In this document: piece after piece, positions 18,194 to 27,254 of the stretch | Layout: the number at the start of each line of letters is the position of its first letter | How positions within the stretch are numbered: position 1 is the first letter of the stretch | Source of the DNA: Nitrospiraceae bacterium | GTDB lineage: Bacteria; Nitrospirota; Nitrospiria; Nitrospirales; Nitrospiraceae | DNA length: 48,362 nt | Assembly: GCA_919902665.1 (NCBI GenBank) | Contig: CAKKRK010000043.1 | Span: 1-48,362 of the forward strand | Direction: 5' to 3' | Program-made: the position numbers and the translations under genes | The notes under the pieces: model-generated | The model's database searches: none | Told to the model about the DNA's origin: nothing | The model's input: only the letters and a program-made list of their open reading frames with translations

Positions 18194-19120
18194 GTGAACC
18201 GATCGTTGCACACGTGTCGCGTTGGAATCGTACTCTTCGTCGCTGCGCTGTTGCTGCCGATCGTTGCGGCGGCCTATGAGGTTATTGATGTACCGCACGG
18301 CGGAAGGATTGAAGGCATCGTGACCTTGAGTGGCGATGCTCCCGAACCGAAAGGGTTCAACCTCATCACGTTTCCTGATCCTGTCTATTGTGGACGCATT
18401 TCAAACGGCCGTGGGTGGCGATTGTTGTATGATTTTGTCGTCGACTCCGGCCGAGGGCTGAAGGATGCGATCGTCTTGCTGGAAGGTGTCGAGTCTGGAA
18501 AACCGTTTGACGTGTCCGTTCCGTTGATCGAAGCCCGCGATTGCAAGTTCGAGCCATTCATGACCGTGGTTCGAAATGGGCATGCAGTGGAAGTGATCAA
18601 TATGGACCCGGTCATGCATGATATCCAGGGATATGAGACGTCGCCCGAAGCAGGCAACCGGGTGTTGTTCAACACCCCACTGATCATGAACCATCAGCAT
18701 CGGCGGGGCGATCTCTATGCCATGCATAATCATGCGCCAGGAAAGTCGCTGGTCGGGCCAGTGTATCTCAACAAAGGTCGGCGGACATTCTATATGCAGT
18801 GTGGCTTTCATGCGTATATGGAAAGTTGGGCCATGGCCGTGAACAATCCCTACTATACCTTGACCGATCCGAAAGGAAAGTTCGTGATCGAGGGAATTCC
18901 GCCCGGCACGTACCAGTTGGTGGTCTGGCATCCCCAGACAGGACCAGGAACGACGAAGTTCATCACGGTGCAACCAGACGGAAAGCTGATTGAGCGGTTG
19001 TCATTGCAAGCTCCGAAAGGGAATCGGACCGCCTATAAGGTCATGGACAATCCTCGATTCGGCCTTGAGGCATTGGGGCATCCCGTCGATATCCAACCGG
19101 TGGTTGAAACTCAGCAGTAA
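18194..19120 (+). CDS. Exported plastocyanin-like protein Cup2 (long subtype)
   Basis: This 308-residue protein is read from GTG 18194 with AGGGGAG about 7 nt upstream. The signal peptide ends near LLLPIVAAA. It is the closest paralog of Cup1: GGRIEGIVTLSGDAPEPKG, then DPVMHDIQGYE and MQCGFHAYMESW (His, Cys, His, Met candidate type 1 ligands), and IPPGTYQLVVWHP at the end of the regulatory-like domain. A His-rich insert (MNHQH, MHNHAPG) parallels that of Cup1. The preceding 162 nt hold no gene and show no clear promoter. It is likely a periplasmic cupredoxin or copper donor for the MCO1 system. Confidence 0.75.
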   Translation: MNRSLHTCRVGIVLFVAALLLPIVAAAYEVIDVPHGGRIEGIVTLSGDAPEPKGFNLITFPDPVYCGRISNGRGWRLLYDFVVDSGRGLKDAIVLLEGVESGKPFDVSVPLIEARDCKFEPFMTVVRNGHAVEVINMDPVMHDIQGYETSPEAGNRVLFNTPLIMNHQHRRGDLYAMHNHAPGKSLVGPVYLNKGRRTFYMQCGFHAYMESWAMAVNNPYYTLTDPKGKFVIEGIPPGTYQLVVWHPQTGPGTTKFITVQPDGKLIERLSLQAPKGNRTAYKVMDNPRFGLEALGHPVDIQPVVETQQ

Positions 19121-19126
19121 CGACTG

Positions 19127-19747
19127 ATGCAGAGAGGGGCAAGAAGGAGAGCCTACAACCCGGTGCTCCTTGTCCTCATCGCTGTGGTGTCGGTTTGGTT
19201 CCCACGCTTGGTTGTAGAGGGTGGAGACACTTTTCCCCCTGAGCCGGAATTTTCCGGCCGTCTCGTCGTATCGGTGAACGGGAAGCAACGTCAGGCGCAA
19301 GTGTTTGGAAAGGGGGACCGCCTGAGGCTGGAGTACAAGTATGCCGTTCGAACGGAACGTGGATTTGCGGCGATCGAAATCATACGCCCGGATTACGCGG
19401 AGGTGTGGTATGTGCTTCCTCAACAGCGAGAACTCTTGGTGATGCCGCTGGCGGAGGACATCATCCCTACGCGCCCCAAATTGAGCGGAGAAACGACCAG
19501 AACACTGATCGGTCCCGCTATGGTAGCCGACCGTCCCGCCAGGCTGTTTGACGTTCAGACGGAGCGCCATGGAAGAGGAGAACGATTCTATGAGTGGGTC
19601 GATGAGGAGATGGACATCGTTCTCAAATTGGTCAGTCAAGACCGAGATTGGTCATTTCAGTACGAACGAATCCGGAAGTCACATCAACCAGCGATGTATT
19701 TCGAGGGGCCACCCGGATACAAGAAACGCGCGAGTTCCACTCGTTAA
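19127..19747 (+). CDS. Exported protein with LolA-like fold
   Basis: This 206-residue protein has an N-terminal hydrophobic segment (VLLVLIAVVSVWFPRLVV). The body reads as the beta-sheet pattern of outer-membrane lipoprotein-sorting/DUF4412-like proteins: FSGRLVVSVNGKQRQAQ, then GDRLRLEYKY, VWYVLPQQRELLVMPL and ERFYEWVDEEMDIVLKLVS. Such domains bind hydrophobic ligands in the periplasm, but no lipid-transport role is proven for this subtype. It sits 6 nt after Cup2, within the same transcription unit. Paralogs occur at 22123 and 33930. Confidence 0.65.
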   Translation: MQRGARRRAYNPVLLVLIAVVSVWFPRLVVEGGDTFPPEPEFSGRLVVSVNGKQRQAQVFGKGDRLRLEYKYAVRTERGFAAIEIIRPDYAEVWYVLPQQRELLVMPLAEDIIPTRPKLSGETTRTLIGPAMVADRPARLFDVQTERHGRGERFYEWVDEEMDIVLKLVSQDRDWSFQYERIRKSHQPAMYFEGPPGYKKRASSTR

Positions 19748-19766
19748 AGGCACGAAGAGTTAAGAC

Positions 19767-21128
19767 ATGAAGCGCTCAGGTGTTCGATGGTATACGATCG
19801 GCCTACTTGCACTGATCGGGTTGCTCCCTCTTGCCGACGCTGCTTTTGCAGGAGCAGCGTCCGGCGTTCAGAAGATTCAGGCGCTCTACGATCAGCATGA
19901 ATATCAGAGGGTGATTGAGGAGCTGGGAAAGCTTGATACGGAGGTGGCAGGTGCGCCGGAAGTTCGCCGACTGAAAATCAGTACATTGTTGAGGTTGGGT
20001 AAGCCGAAAGAGGCGTTGGCAGATTACGACAGCTTTATCCAGGTGGCGAGGCAAGAAGATCACTCGCTTCTTCAAGAGGTCGCTCTGGCCTTCGTCGTTG
20101 TCCTTGCGAAAGACATGAGGGAACAGATGCGCGGTGTCGCGTATACCGCACTCAAAGATTGGCAAAGTTCGGATGCGGTTCCATTTTTGGAGGACGGGCT
20201 CAATGACGGGTCCGGATTGATTCGGGCACTGGCTGCTGAAGGGTTAGCGAAATTGGAACAGGGGCGTCGATCGAATCGTTTCCGCGACGCCTTGGGCGAT
20301 CAAGCTGCTCTCGTCAAGGAGGCGGTCCTCAAAGGACTAGGGAGATCCGATGATGCCTCGAATATCAGGCTGATCGAACCGTTGCTGCAGGACTCTGAGG
20401 TACGGGTACGTGTGGCGGCGGCAGAGGCCCTTTGCCGTCATGGGCGCACACAAGGCTGTGCGTTGTTGGAACAGTCAGGAAAAGCTCCAAACCCCGATGA
20501 ACGAGGCGCGGCGATTCGCGCGTTGGTCGACTTGCAAGGAGCGCAGGTGTTGCCGATTCTGATCGAAGCCAGCCAGCACAAACAACCATCGGTTCGCGGC
20601 GTGGCTGCCATGGGCTTTGGCCATGTGTCTACGCCGGAGGCGCTCACTGCCTTGAGTAGGCTGCTGAGGGACCCGCTCCCTCCGGTTCGAGTGGCTGCTG
20701 CGGTGAGCCTCGGGCAGCTCCAGGGCTTGGATGCTCGATCCCCATTACGCAAGGCCATCACTGAGGACCGTGACGCGTCCGTCAGGGCGTTTGTGATAGG
20801 GGGATTGTTAGAGCAGGGCGAACGGTTTGATGAATTATCTCCAGCGATCGAGGCTCTTTCCGGTACAAAAGAGTCGGCCGTACGCACTGCGCTGGCTCGA
20901 GCTCTCGCTCGAGCCTCTGAGGGGAATCGAACCGCCGCGCGATCAGCCGTGAGAGCTTTGTTCTCGGACACGATGCCTCGGGTGAGGATCGCAGTCCTCA
21001 AATCGATGGCAAAGCTGGGTGGCGTGAGTGCGCTCCCGCTTCTGAAACAGGGGCTCCATGATGAAGATGATGCAGTTCGCGCCACGGCAGGAGGCGAGCT
21101 GCTGCGCCTTGCACAAGTCAGGGGGTAG
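19767..21128 (+). CDS. Exported HEAT-repeat protein
   Basis: This 453-residue protein has a signal peptide (LLALIGLLPLADAAFAG). Residues about 30-110 look like a TPR-type helical hairpin region (ALYDQHEYQRVIEELGKLD). From about 130 to the end run repeated HEAT/PBS-lyase-like units with the pattern VR-x(3)-A-x(2)-L (for example VRVAAAEALCRHG, VRGVAAMGFGHV, VRVAAAVSLGQL, VRIAVLKSMAKLG). These solenoids are protein-binding scaffolds. Export to the envelope beside the oxidase and cupredoxin genes suggests a scaffold or assembly role. Confidence 0.8.
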   Translation: MKRSGVRWYTIGLLALIGLLPLADAAFAGAASGVQKIQALYDQHEYQRVIEELGKLDTEVAGAPEVRRLKISTLLRLGKPKEALADYDSFIQVARQEDHSLLQEVALAFVVVLAKDMREQMRGVAYTALKDWQSSDAVPFLEDGLNDGSGLIRALAAEGLAKLEQGRRSNRFRDALGDQAALVKEAVLKGLGRSDDASNIRLIEPLLQDSEVRVRVAAAEALCRHGRTQGCALLEQSGKAPNPDERGAAIRALVDLQGAQVLPILIEASQHKQPSVRGVAAMGFGHVSTPEALTALSRLLRDPLPPVRVAAAVSLGQLQGLDARSPLRKAITEDRDASVRAFVIGGLLEQGERFDELSPAIEALSGTKESAVRTALARALARASEGNRTAARSAVRALFSDTMPRVRIAVLKSMAKLGGVSALPLLKQGLHDEDDAVRATAGGELLRLAQVRG

Positions 21129-21245
21129 GTGCCGACGAGGCGTCAACAATGCGTGATCGACGAGAAACTCGGCCGCACGGCGGTCCTATTGCAGGCGATG
21201 ATACACTGACGTGACTGTTGGAGTTCAACGAAGGAGTCATGATCG

Positions 21246-22091
21246 ATGGCTGTTCTGCTGCTGGTTGGTGCGGCGATGCTCGGGATTCTGTTCAACACAA
21301 TTCCTTTCGTGGCGGACGCGCAGTCATTCCAGGCTGTCATTGCACCGCCGAAGGGGAAGGATCGTGCGCCGATGGTCGAAATCCCATCCGGGTCATTTCC
21401 CATGGGCGTTCCACCAGGGGATCGTGATGGGGGGCGAGACGAGTATCCACGTCACGAGGTCTTGTTGGATACGTTTTGGATCGACCAATTCGAAGTGACG
21501 AACGGTCGCTATATCGAGTTTGTCAAGAGCGCCGGCCATCGTGTTCCACAGAACCCAACAAATCCTACGAGAAATCTCTGGCAAGGTGACCGCATCACAG
21601 AATCCCTGACTGATCGTCCTGTGATCAATGTTGATTGGTTTGACGCGGACGCCTACTGTAAGTGGGTGGGTAAACGACTTCCCACGGAAGCAGAGTGGGA
21701 AAAAGCAGCAAAAGGGACGTCCGATCGCCGGTTTCCATGGGGGAATGTTGAGCCGACCGCAAAACATCTGAATTACAACCAGCGGTGGATCGGCGAGAAG
21801 ACGCTCATGCCGGTTGGAAGTTATGAGGCGGGAAAGAGTCCCTATGGTGTATACGATGTTGTTGGCAATGTGTGGGAATGGGTGAATGACTGGTATGATG
21901 CGCGGTATTACGAAAAAAGCCCATCCAGAAATCCGAAAGGTCCACAGGAAGGTACGAAGAAAGTGATTCGTGGAGCGGGCTGGCAGAATGAAACGCCGAC
22001 TGTCCGCATCTTTACGCGTGTCGACAGTGATCCGACGATGCGCAATGAGTCGACCGGCTTTCGCTGTGCGGCCGATGTTGGAATAAACTGA
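21246..22091 (+). CDS. SUMF1/FGE-fold exported protein, third copy
   Basis: This 281-residue protein has GAAGGAG about 12 nt upstream and a signal segment (VLLLVGAAMLGILFNTIPFV). Family marks are PMVEIPSGSFPMGVPPGD, RLPTEAEWEKAAKG, NVWEWVNDWYDARYY and VIRGAGWQNETP. The catalytic cysteines of FGE are absent. It is the last plus-strand gene of the MCO1 cluster and meets the convergent gene at 22123 over a shared stem-loop. Confidence 0.8.
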   Translation: MAVLLLVGAAMLGILFNTIPFVADAQSFQAVIAPPKGKDRAPMVEIPSGSFPMGVPPGDRDGGRDEYPRHEVLLDTFWIDQFEVTNGRYIEFVKSAGHRVPQNPTNPTRNLWQGDRITESLTDRPVINVDWFDADAYCKWVGKRLPTEAEWEKAAKGTSDRRFPWGNVEPTAKHLNYNQRWIGEKTLMPVGSYEAGKSPYGVYDVVGNVWEWVNDWYDARYYEKSPSRNPKGPQEGTKKVIRGAGWQNETPTVRIFTRVDSDPTMRNESTGFRCAADVGIN

Positions 22092-22107
22092 TCGCGGAGC
22101 GATCAGT
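22087..22107. terminator. Bidirectional stem-loop between convergent genes
   Basis: ACTGATCGC and GCGATCAGT form a perfect 9-bp stem with a 3-nt loop, overlapping the stop codon of the plus-strand gene. A T-run is absent, but the position between convergent genes fits a shared terminator. Confidence 0.55.
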
Positions 22108-22122
22108 CCTGTTCAGGACCCC

Positions 22123-22731
22123 TTACATGCCGGGTGCAGTTGGCTCAGGCGCTGCCGTCTTATTGAAATCTTCCAATGGGTGAAAGTTGAGGGGGAGATT
22201 GAATAGCGAATCGGGAACCGAGCGCATCTTGACGTGCTGGTATTCCATGATCCAACTCCCGTCTTTTTTGGCCAGCTTCATGGGGAAGTGAAGGTCTGTT
22301 GCGACCCATTGATAGTAGACATCGACCTGCTCGCCTTGCCTTGTCGTAACTTCGTACAGGACTGTCGGATGTCCCTCCCGGACTTCCTGACCGATCTCTT
22401 CTCGCGAGACTTCACCAGGCAATGTTTCAGTCACTCTGAGTTCTTGTTCGGCGTTGTAGGGAATGGCCTTGAAATGCTTCATTCTAGATAGTAACAGCCA
22501 GACGACCTGCTTATCTTTCCGTACGATGCTGACATTGACCGGTCCCATCGTATGGTGGTCAATACGCCACATATTGTCGCGGTAGTAGACGTTGGATTTT
22601 TGCGATCTCCCATCAATTTTGGTGATCTGATCAGCCGTAAACTCCAAGGCCTTGGCCGGAAGGGCGGGGAGTAGTAGACTGCAAGGAATCAGAAGAGTGA
22701 GCCATCTCAGAGGCGCGACAACTCCTCTCAT
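22123..22731 (-). CDS. Exported protein with LolA-like fold, second copy
   Basis: This 202-residue protein is read from ATG at 22731, which puts the signal peptide first (LRWLTLLIPCSLLLPALPAKA). The body has LEFTADQITKIDGRSQ, VYYRDNMWRID, VVWLLLSRMKHFKAIPY and VDVYYQWVATDLHFPMKL, resembling the 33930 paralog throughout. A longer in-frame start at 22782 has no ribosome site. The strong AAGGAGG upstream serves a seven-codon ORF (22751-22728) whose stop overlaps this ATG, pointing to translational coupling. Confidence 0.65.
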   Translation of the reverse strand: MRGVVAPLRWLTLLIPCSLLLPALPAKALEFTADQITKIDGRSQKSNVYYRDNMWRIDHHTMGPVNVSIVRKDKQVVWLLLSRMKHFKAIPYNAEQELRVTETLPGEVSREEIGQEVREGHPTVLYEVTTRQGEQVDVYYQWVATDLHFPMKLAKKDGSWIMEYQHVKMRSVPDSLFNLPLNFHPLEDFNKTAAPEPTAPGM

Positions 22732-22751
22732 AGGGACCGGTCCATTTTCAT
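22728..22751 (-). CDS. Seven-codon upstream ORF coupled to the LolA-like gene
   Basis: On the minus strand AAGGAGG is followed 6 nt later by ATG and encodes MKMDRSL. Its TGA overlaps the ATG of the LolA-like gene (ATGA). This is the only good ribosome site in front of that gene. It may be a leader peptide or simply a re-initiation device. Confidence 0.4.
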   Translation of the reverse strand: MKMDRSL

Positions 22752-22810
22752 TTGAAACCTCCTTCGATCGAGAAACAATCATTCATCAAGCTGTCCATGC
22801 AGATTGGCAA

Positions 22811-23710
22811 CTAGTTGGCACTCTTGATCGAGGGGCGTGCGCAGCGGAATCCGATCGTCGCCGAGCGTTGATCGGGAGGTGCCCCGCCCCTCGTTGCGGT
22901 TCTCAGCATGATCCGAGCACTTTTCCATGAGCCGCCACGAACGCCCTTGTATCGGCCAGTCGTGGGGCCCGGAGGATTGCGTTCCGGCATATAGGCATAG
23001 TAATCAGGCCCAAACCAGTCTTGCACCCATTCTGCCACATTTCCGGCCATATGGTGCAGTCCATAAGGACTCTTGCCATGATCGAGAGAATCGACGACGG
23101 CGAGAATGGGGATCTCATGCATATGATGCTGTCCGAACATCGCGAGCGAGGAGCTCGGGGTGGTCTCACCCCAGGGAAAGAGATAGCCCTCTGACCCTCG
23201 CGCCGCTTTTTCCCATTCAGCTTCCGTCGGTAGTCTCGCCTGCTTTGCTGCGCAGAAATCCTTGGCTTCAGTCCACGTGACATAGAGCGCCGGCCACCGC
23301 GTCAGGGTTTCGTCCGGGATGAAGTGGATGGTGATGACATGCCAGAGGAGTTTCTGCAATTCATCCGATGGATGGTGGTTTCGTTGGTGTAAGAAGACTA
23401 GGTATTCACCGAGAGTCACTTCGTCGCGACCGATCTCATATGTATCCAGCCAGACTCGATGTTGAGGAAGTTCCGTATCGTCGAAGGGTGTCCAGTTGCC
23501 ATAGGGCGCAGTTGGGACACTCTTACTGCCGTATACAAAGATACCGGCTGGGATGGGTAGCATTGGTGATGGTCGGGCCAATTCCGCAATGGTCTCCAAA
23601 TGACTGGCTAATTCAGGTGATGGTATTGATCCTGCCTGTGTGAGCGTGGGGGTTCCAATGATGACGAGGAATGAAAGCACAGTCGCGGGCCATATAGGAT
23701 AATCCAACAT
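22811..23710 (-). CDS. SUMF1/FGE-fold exported protein, minus-strand subtype
   Basis: This 299-residue protein has a signal segment (PATVLSFLVIIGTPTLTQAG). It forms a subtype with the gene at 36012: both have a longer N-terminal half with a DE-V-[ST]-LGE motif, a LAMFGQ-x-H-x-HEIPI segment, SPYGLHHMAGN and VRGGSWKSA. Family marks include RLPTEAEWEKAARG. No Cys pair follows GGSW, so FGE chemistry is unlikely. It precedes the LolA-like gene on the same strand by about 80 nt and probably shares its transcript. Confidence 0.8.
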   Translation of the reverse strand: MLDYPIWPATVLSFLVIIGTPTLTQAGSIPSPELASHLETIAELARPSPMLPIPAGIFVYGSKSVPTAPYGNWTPFDDTELPQHRVWLDTYEIGRDEVTLGEYLVFLHQRNHHPSDELQKLLWHVITIHFIPDETLTRWPALYVTWTEAKDFCAAKQARLPTEAEWEKAARGSEGYLFPWGETTPSSSLAMFGQHHMHEIPILAVVDSLDHGKSPYGLHHMAGNVAEWVQDWFGPDYYAYMPERNPPGPTTGRYKGVRGGSWKSARIMLRTATRGGAPPDQRSATIGFRCARPSIKSAN

Positions 23711-24036
23711 AAGATTGCACCAGTAGTCTCATCGTAGGGCCGGAGGGCATTGCACGATAAGCTCGGTGTCGATGGCTGGTCGTCGCTCAGCCATGGCCGA
23801 GGATCGTCAGATTACCACAGAGGCCAACAGGCCTGCATCTGGTGGGACATGGACGGTTCAGCAGTCGTCGTGGAACGTTGGCGTGAAGGATAACCGGTGG
23901 TGTATGCATGATGTGCCCATCTCATCAGTGTGTTGAGATGCACCGAAACACTTGGGTAGGATCTGCACTCGGTGAGCAACAAGGCAGGTTGAACTTCTCT
24001 ACTGAGGGAAACGGTTGTTGTTGAAAGGAGTATCAC
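23711..24036. other. Divergent intergenic region
   Basis: This region lies between the minus-strand SUMF1 gene and the plus-strand protease gene. I see no supportable gene and no clear -24/-12 or -35/-10 pair. The protease start has a good AAAGGAG ribosome site at its 3' edge. Confidence 0.5.
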
Positions 24037-25071
24037 ATGATCCGCTATCGGTCGTTGAAGTCATTTTACCCATGTTTCTCCGCATTGTGTGCGGGGGGTG
24101 TCTCACTGATGTTCGCTTTTCCCCTCATGGCTGAAACAACGCCACTCAGCCAAGACGCGTTTCAGCGAGCGAGACAGGTGACGGTGGGAATTCTGGCAGA
24201 CACCCAAGATCAACGAACCCCGGAGAAGCCAGGGAAAGTTGCTGTTCGGGGCACTGGCTTTCATCTGCGAGACGGGTATGTGGTTACCGCCAGACATGCT
24301 GCGGAAAAGCATGATCCGACGACCGGTACTCTCATCCAGAAGCGAATTCGTATACTGACCAATGATCTGCATGAACTTCTAGCCGATCTCGTTGGTGACA
24401 GTGCCTTTATGGATGTCGTGCTCTATCGAGTGAGCGAACAGCATCGCTCGAAACTGCAGACAGGAACCTCATTTGTCACCGGAGACGTTTTACCCGGAAT
24501 GGAGGTCTTCACAGTCGGCTACCCGCTTGGGTGGGGGCCGACCATGGCCTTTGGCAGGCTTGGGAATACCAATACCTTCCTACAAACAGTCGCTACCCGC
24601 TTGTTGCAGGCTGACCTTTCGGCTTGTAGCGGCAACTCAGGAGGAGGACTCTTTAACGGGCAAGGGGAGATTGTGGGAATCGTGCATGCGGTGATTCAGA
24701 CTGATAAAGAAGAAACACAGAACTATTGCAGCCGCATGGCATTCGCGATCCCAGGAATTCTCGCTGAGCGCATCGTCAACGCGGCGCTTTCCGGAAAACC
24801 TCTCGCCTTTTCCAAGCTTGGTCTCCATTTGACTTCAGTCAAAGATGGCACGAGGTTGCGCATGGCCGTGCAGGATGTCACCGAGCCGGCCAAAGCGGCT
24901 GGTCTGCAGAGACACGATATTTTGTTAGCCATTGAGGGTACAGAGGTTATCGATGCCGCCCAGTTGAAGAATTTTCTGATCGAACGGACCACCCCGGGTC
25001 AAGAGGTGTCCATCAAAGTGCGTCGAGTGGATGCAGATCTCACGTTTCATGTCGTGCTGGGCGGAGGGTGA
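24037..25071 (+). CDS. HtrA-like exported serine protease with PDZ domain
   Basis: This 344-residue protein has a signal peptide ending near LMAET. The trypsin-fold triad is visible: His87 (VVTARHAAE), Asp126 (FMDVVLYR) and Ser201 (SACSGNSGGGLF). Cysteines at 197 and in QNYCSR could pair. The C-terminal ~85 residues (AAGLQRHDILLAIEGTEV) are a PDZ domain. It is shorter than DegP and has one PDZ, like DegS, but without a clear anchor. It likely degrades or inspects misfolded envelope proteins. It lies 146 nt upstream of the sensor kinase gene in the same direction, which suggests a functional link to stress sensing. Confidence 0.85.
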   Translation: MIRYRSLKSFYPCFSALCAGGVSLMFAFPLMAETTPLSQDAFQRARQVTVGILADTQDQRTPEKPGKVAVRGTGFHLRDGYVVTARHAAEKHDPTTGTLIQKRIRILTNDLHELLADLVGDSAFMDVVLYRVSEQHRSKLQTGTSFVTGDVLPGMEVFTVGYPLGWGPTMAFGRLGNTNTFLQTVATRLLQADLSACSGNSGGGLFNGQGEIVGIVHAVIQTDKEETQNYCSRMAFAIPGILAERIVNAALSGKPLAFSKLGLHLTSVKDGTRLRMAVQDVTEPAKAAGLQRHDILLAIEGTEVIDAAQLKNFLIERTTPGQEVSIKVRRVDADLTFHVVLGGG

Positions 25072-25217
25072 ATGTGGTCATGCGATGTGGTTCCATCTGA
25101 GCGTCCTTATTACCCCCTCTCATGAGGTAGCCATCGAGGGCTGATCGTTGTGATCTGGGCCTGGAGTTTTCTCATCCCTGGTGCTTACAATATTGTCCCA
25201 ACGAGGCAGCAGAACTA

Positions 25218-27254
25218 ATGAAAATCGGGACGATTCGTGCTCGAATCATGCTGGCGATCGTACTGGTGGGATGTATCCCGCTTCTGATCGGGCTCGTTCT
25301 TGCCTATGTCTCCGGCATGCGCTCGCTTAGCGATGTGATCGGTGGAAATCTTCAGGCGGTGGCCATCCAAGCAGCCGATCGGGTAACGATGTTGGTTCAG
25401 GCTGAGGTACAAAGTGTCAGGCTGCTCGGGTCCGCGCCGTTGCGTGTCCGCCAGCCTGTCGAGGCGGTCAATCGATCGTATCCGATGGACCTCGACATAG
25501 TCCAACGCATGATCTCGGAGCGCATGCAGGTTTGGGAAAAGGGCGTGGAAGGTGCAGAGCGCCTCATGGACGCCGAACTCTCCAAGTTTCTTTTGGAAAC
25601 AAAGGTTCGTGGAGGGGATAAGGTTGTCGGCTTGCTCATCGTGGATCAATATGGGGGGGTGGTTGCAGCAAGTTCCGACCCGAACCACTACTTTTGGGGA
25701 GATGAATCATGGTGGAAAGCGCTCCAAACGGGTAACGGCGACCAAGTGTACATCAGCGGAATGATTCCAGCACATGAAGGGTCGTTTCGGACTTCTGAGG
25801 AGACGATCGATATTGCGGTACCTATTCTTGACGACCGCCAGCGCGCCGTCATTGGAGCCGTCAAAGCATCATACCGATTCGATATACTCTTTGCCATGAT
25901 CAAACAGATCCACATCGGGCAAACCGGCCATGCGATGCTGTTCGATGATGCAGGAAATCCCCTCGTCTGTCCGATCCTGCCCAGGCAGGCGCATCGGATC
26001 CCCGGCCAGCTCATGGCGATGATCGTGTCGTCAGAGCCTGGGTGGGGGATTGCAACGGATGATGGACATGGCGAGACGGATACTGTCGTCGGCTACGCAC
26101 CTGTTTCTCAGCTGAAGATACCGGAGAATCCATGGCATGTCTTTGTGCGCCAGCAACCGGCGGAGAGTTATGCGCCGATTCGAGATCAATTGCGGAATCT
26201 GGCGATGATCGGCTTGGTCATGCTGGGACTCCTATGGGCGATCGGGCGGTATGTCGCCGCGCGCATTGCACGTCCTATTCAAATTCTCCAGAGCGGCGTC
26301 GAGGCGATCAGCCAAGGCACTTATGACCGTCCCCTGAACATCCAGACCGGCGATGAGTTTGAAGAATTGGCTGCCGCTGTGCATCGCATGGCCGACCGGC
26401 TGATGGCCTCCCGGAGCGAGCTCGAAGGGCTCAATAGGGACCTGGCCCGCCGTGTGGAGGAAAAGACCCAAGAGGTTACCAGGCACATGCGAAGCTTGGA
26501 ATTAGCTGAACGCCTGGCCACTCTGGGCAAAGTAGCCAGCGGGATTGCGCACGAAGTCAATAATCCTCTGGGGATCATTTTGAATCGTATTGAATGCATG
26601 GAGGCTGATGCGGCACGGTCGCCGATCCCGGCTGAAGTGCGCCGCGATCTTCTCGCGGTCAAGACTCAAGCGGAGCGCATTTCGAGGGTGACGAAAAGTA
26701 TTTTGGCTTTCTCACGAGGATCGGTATCGACCTTAAAGCCTGTCGATGTCAATTGTGTCGTGCGCTCGTGCGTCGGCATCGCCGGTGAACGGGTGTCTGC
26801 TCTTTCCGTGGGACTTGAATCCAGGCTTGCCCCATTACTCCCTCCTATCATGGGCGATCGCGATCGATTAGAGACGGTCATTCTCAATCTGATCAACAAC
26901 GGGATCGATGCGGTGAGCCCCCTGGGGACGGGTGGCGTCGTGACGGTTCGAACGAGATCCATACAGATGGACGGAAGGCTCGGGGTCGAAGTGATAGTGT
27001 CCGACAACGGACCCGGTATCCCGAGCGAGATCATTGGGCGGGTCTTTGACCCATTTTTCAGCACAAAACCGGCGGGACAGGGAACCGGGCTGGGCTTATT
27101 TCTGGCTTACGGGATCGTCGCAGACCACCGGGGGCGGATTGAGGTCAAGAACGGAGAGACCGGGGCGCTGTTCTCGGTTGCCTTGCCGGCGGTAGGGTGC
27201 GGCGCGTCGGTCGAAGAAGAGGGAATATGGGAATCGCAGGCAAAATTCTCATAG
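25218..27254 (+). CDS. Membrane sensor histidine kinase (Cache-HAMP-HisKA-HATPase)
   Basis: This 678-residue protein has a membrane helix at about 10-32 and a long periplasmic region of about 280 residues that reads like a dCache sensor (VDQYGGVVAASSDP, DESWWKAL, IHIGQTGHAMLFDDAGNP). A second helix follows (LAMIGLVMLGLLWAIGRYVAA), then HAMP, coiled coil and an H-box with His445 (GIAHEVNNPLG). The N box (LNLINNGIDAV), G1 (SDNGPGIP), F (FDPFFSTK) and G2 (GQGTGLGLFLAYG) boxes are all intact. The layout fits NtrB-like partners of sigma54 activators. The gene overlaps the response regulator by 28 nt. The ligand is unknown; copper, a substrate or envelope stress are options. Confidence 0.9.
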   Translation: MKIGTIRARIMLAIVLVGCIPLLIGLVLAYVSGMRSLSDVIGGNLQAVAIQAADRVTMLVQAEVQSVRLLGSAPLRVRQPVEAVNRSYPMDLDIVQRMISERMQVWEKGVEGAERLMDAELSKFLLETKVRGGDKVVGLLIVDQYGGVVAASSDPNHYFWGDESWWKALQTGNGDQVYISGMIPAHEGSFRTSEETIDIAVPILDDRQRAVIGAVKASYRFDILFAMIKQIHIGQTGHAMLFDDAGNPLVCPILPRQAHRIPGQLMAMIVSSEPGWGIATDDGHGETDTVVGYAPVSQLKIPENPWHVFVRQQPAESYAPIRDQLRNLAMIGLVMLGLLWAIGRYVAARIARPIQILQSGVEAISQGTYDRPLNIQTGDEFEELAAAVHRMADRLMASRSELEGLNRDLARRVEEKTQEVTRHMRSLELAERLATLGKVASGIAHEVNNPLGIILNRIECMEADAARSPIPAEVRRDLLAVKTQAERISRVTKSILAFSRGSVSTLKPVDVNCVVRSCVGIAGERVSALSVGLESRLAPLLPPIMGDRDRLETVILNLINNGIDAVSPLGTGGVVTVRTRSIQMDGRLGVEVIVSDNGPGIPSEIIGRVFDPFFSTKPAGQGTGLGLFLAYGIVADHRGRIEVKNGETGALFSVALPAVGCGASVEEEGIWESQAKFS

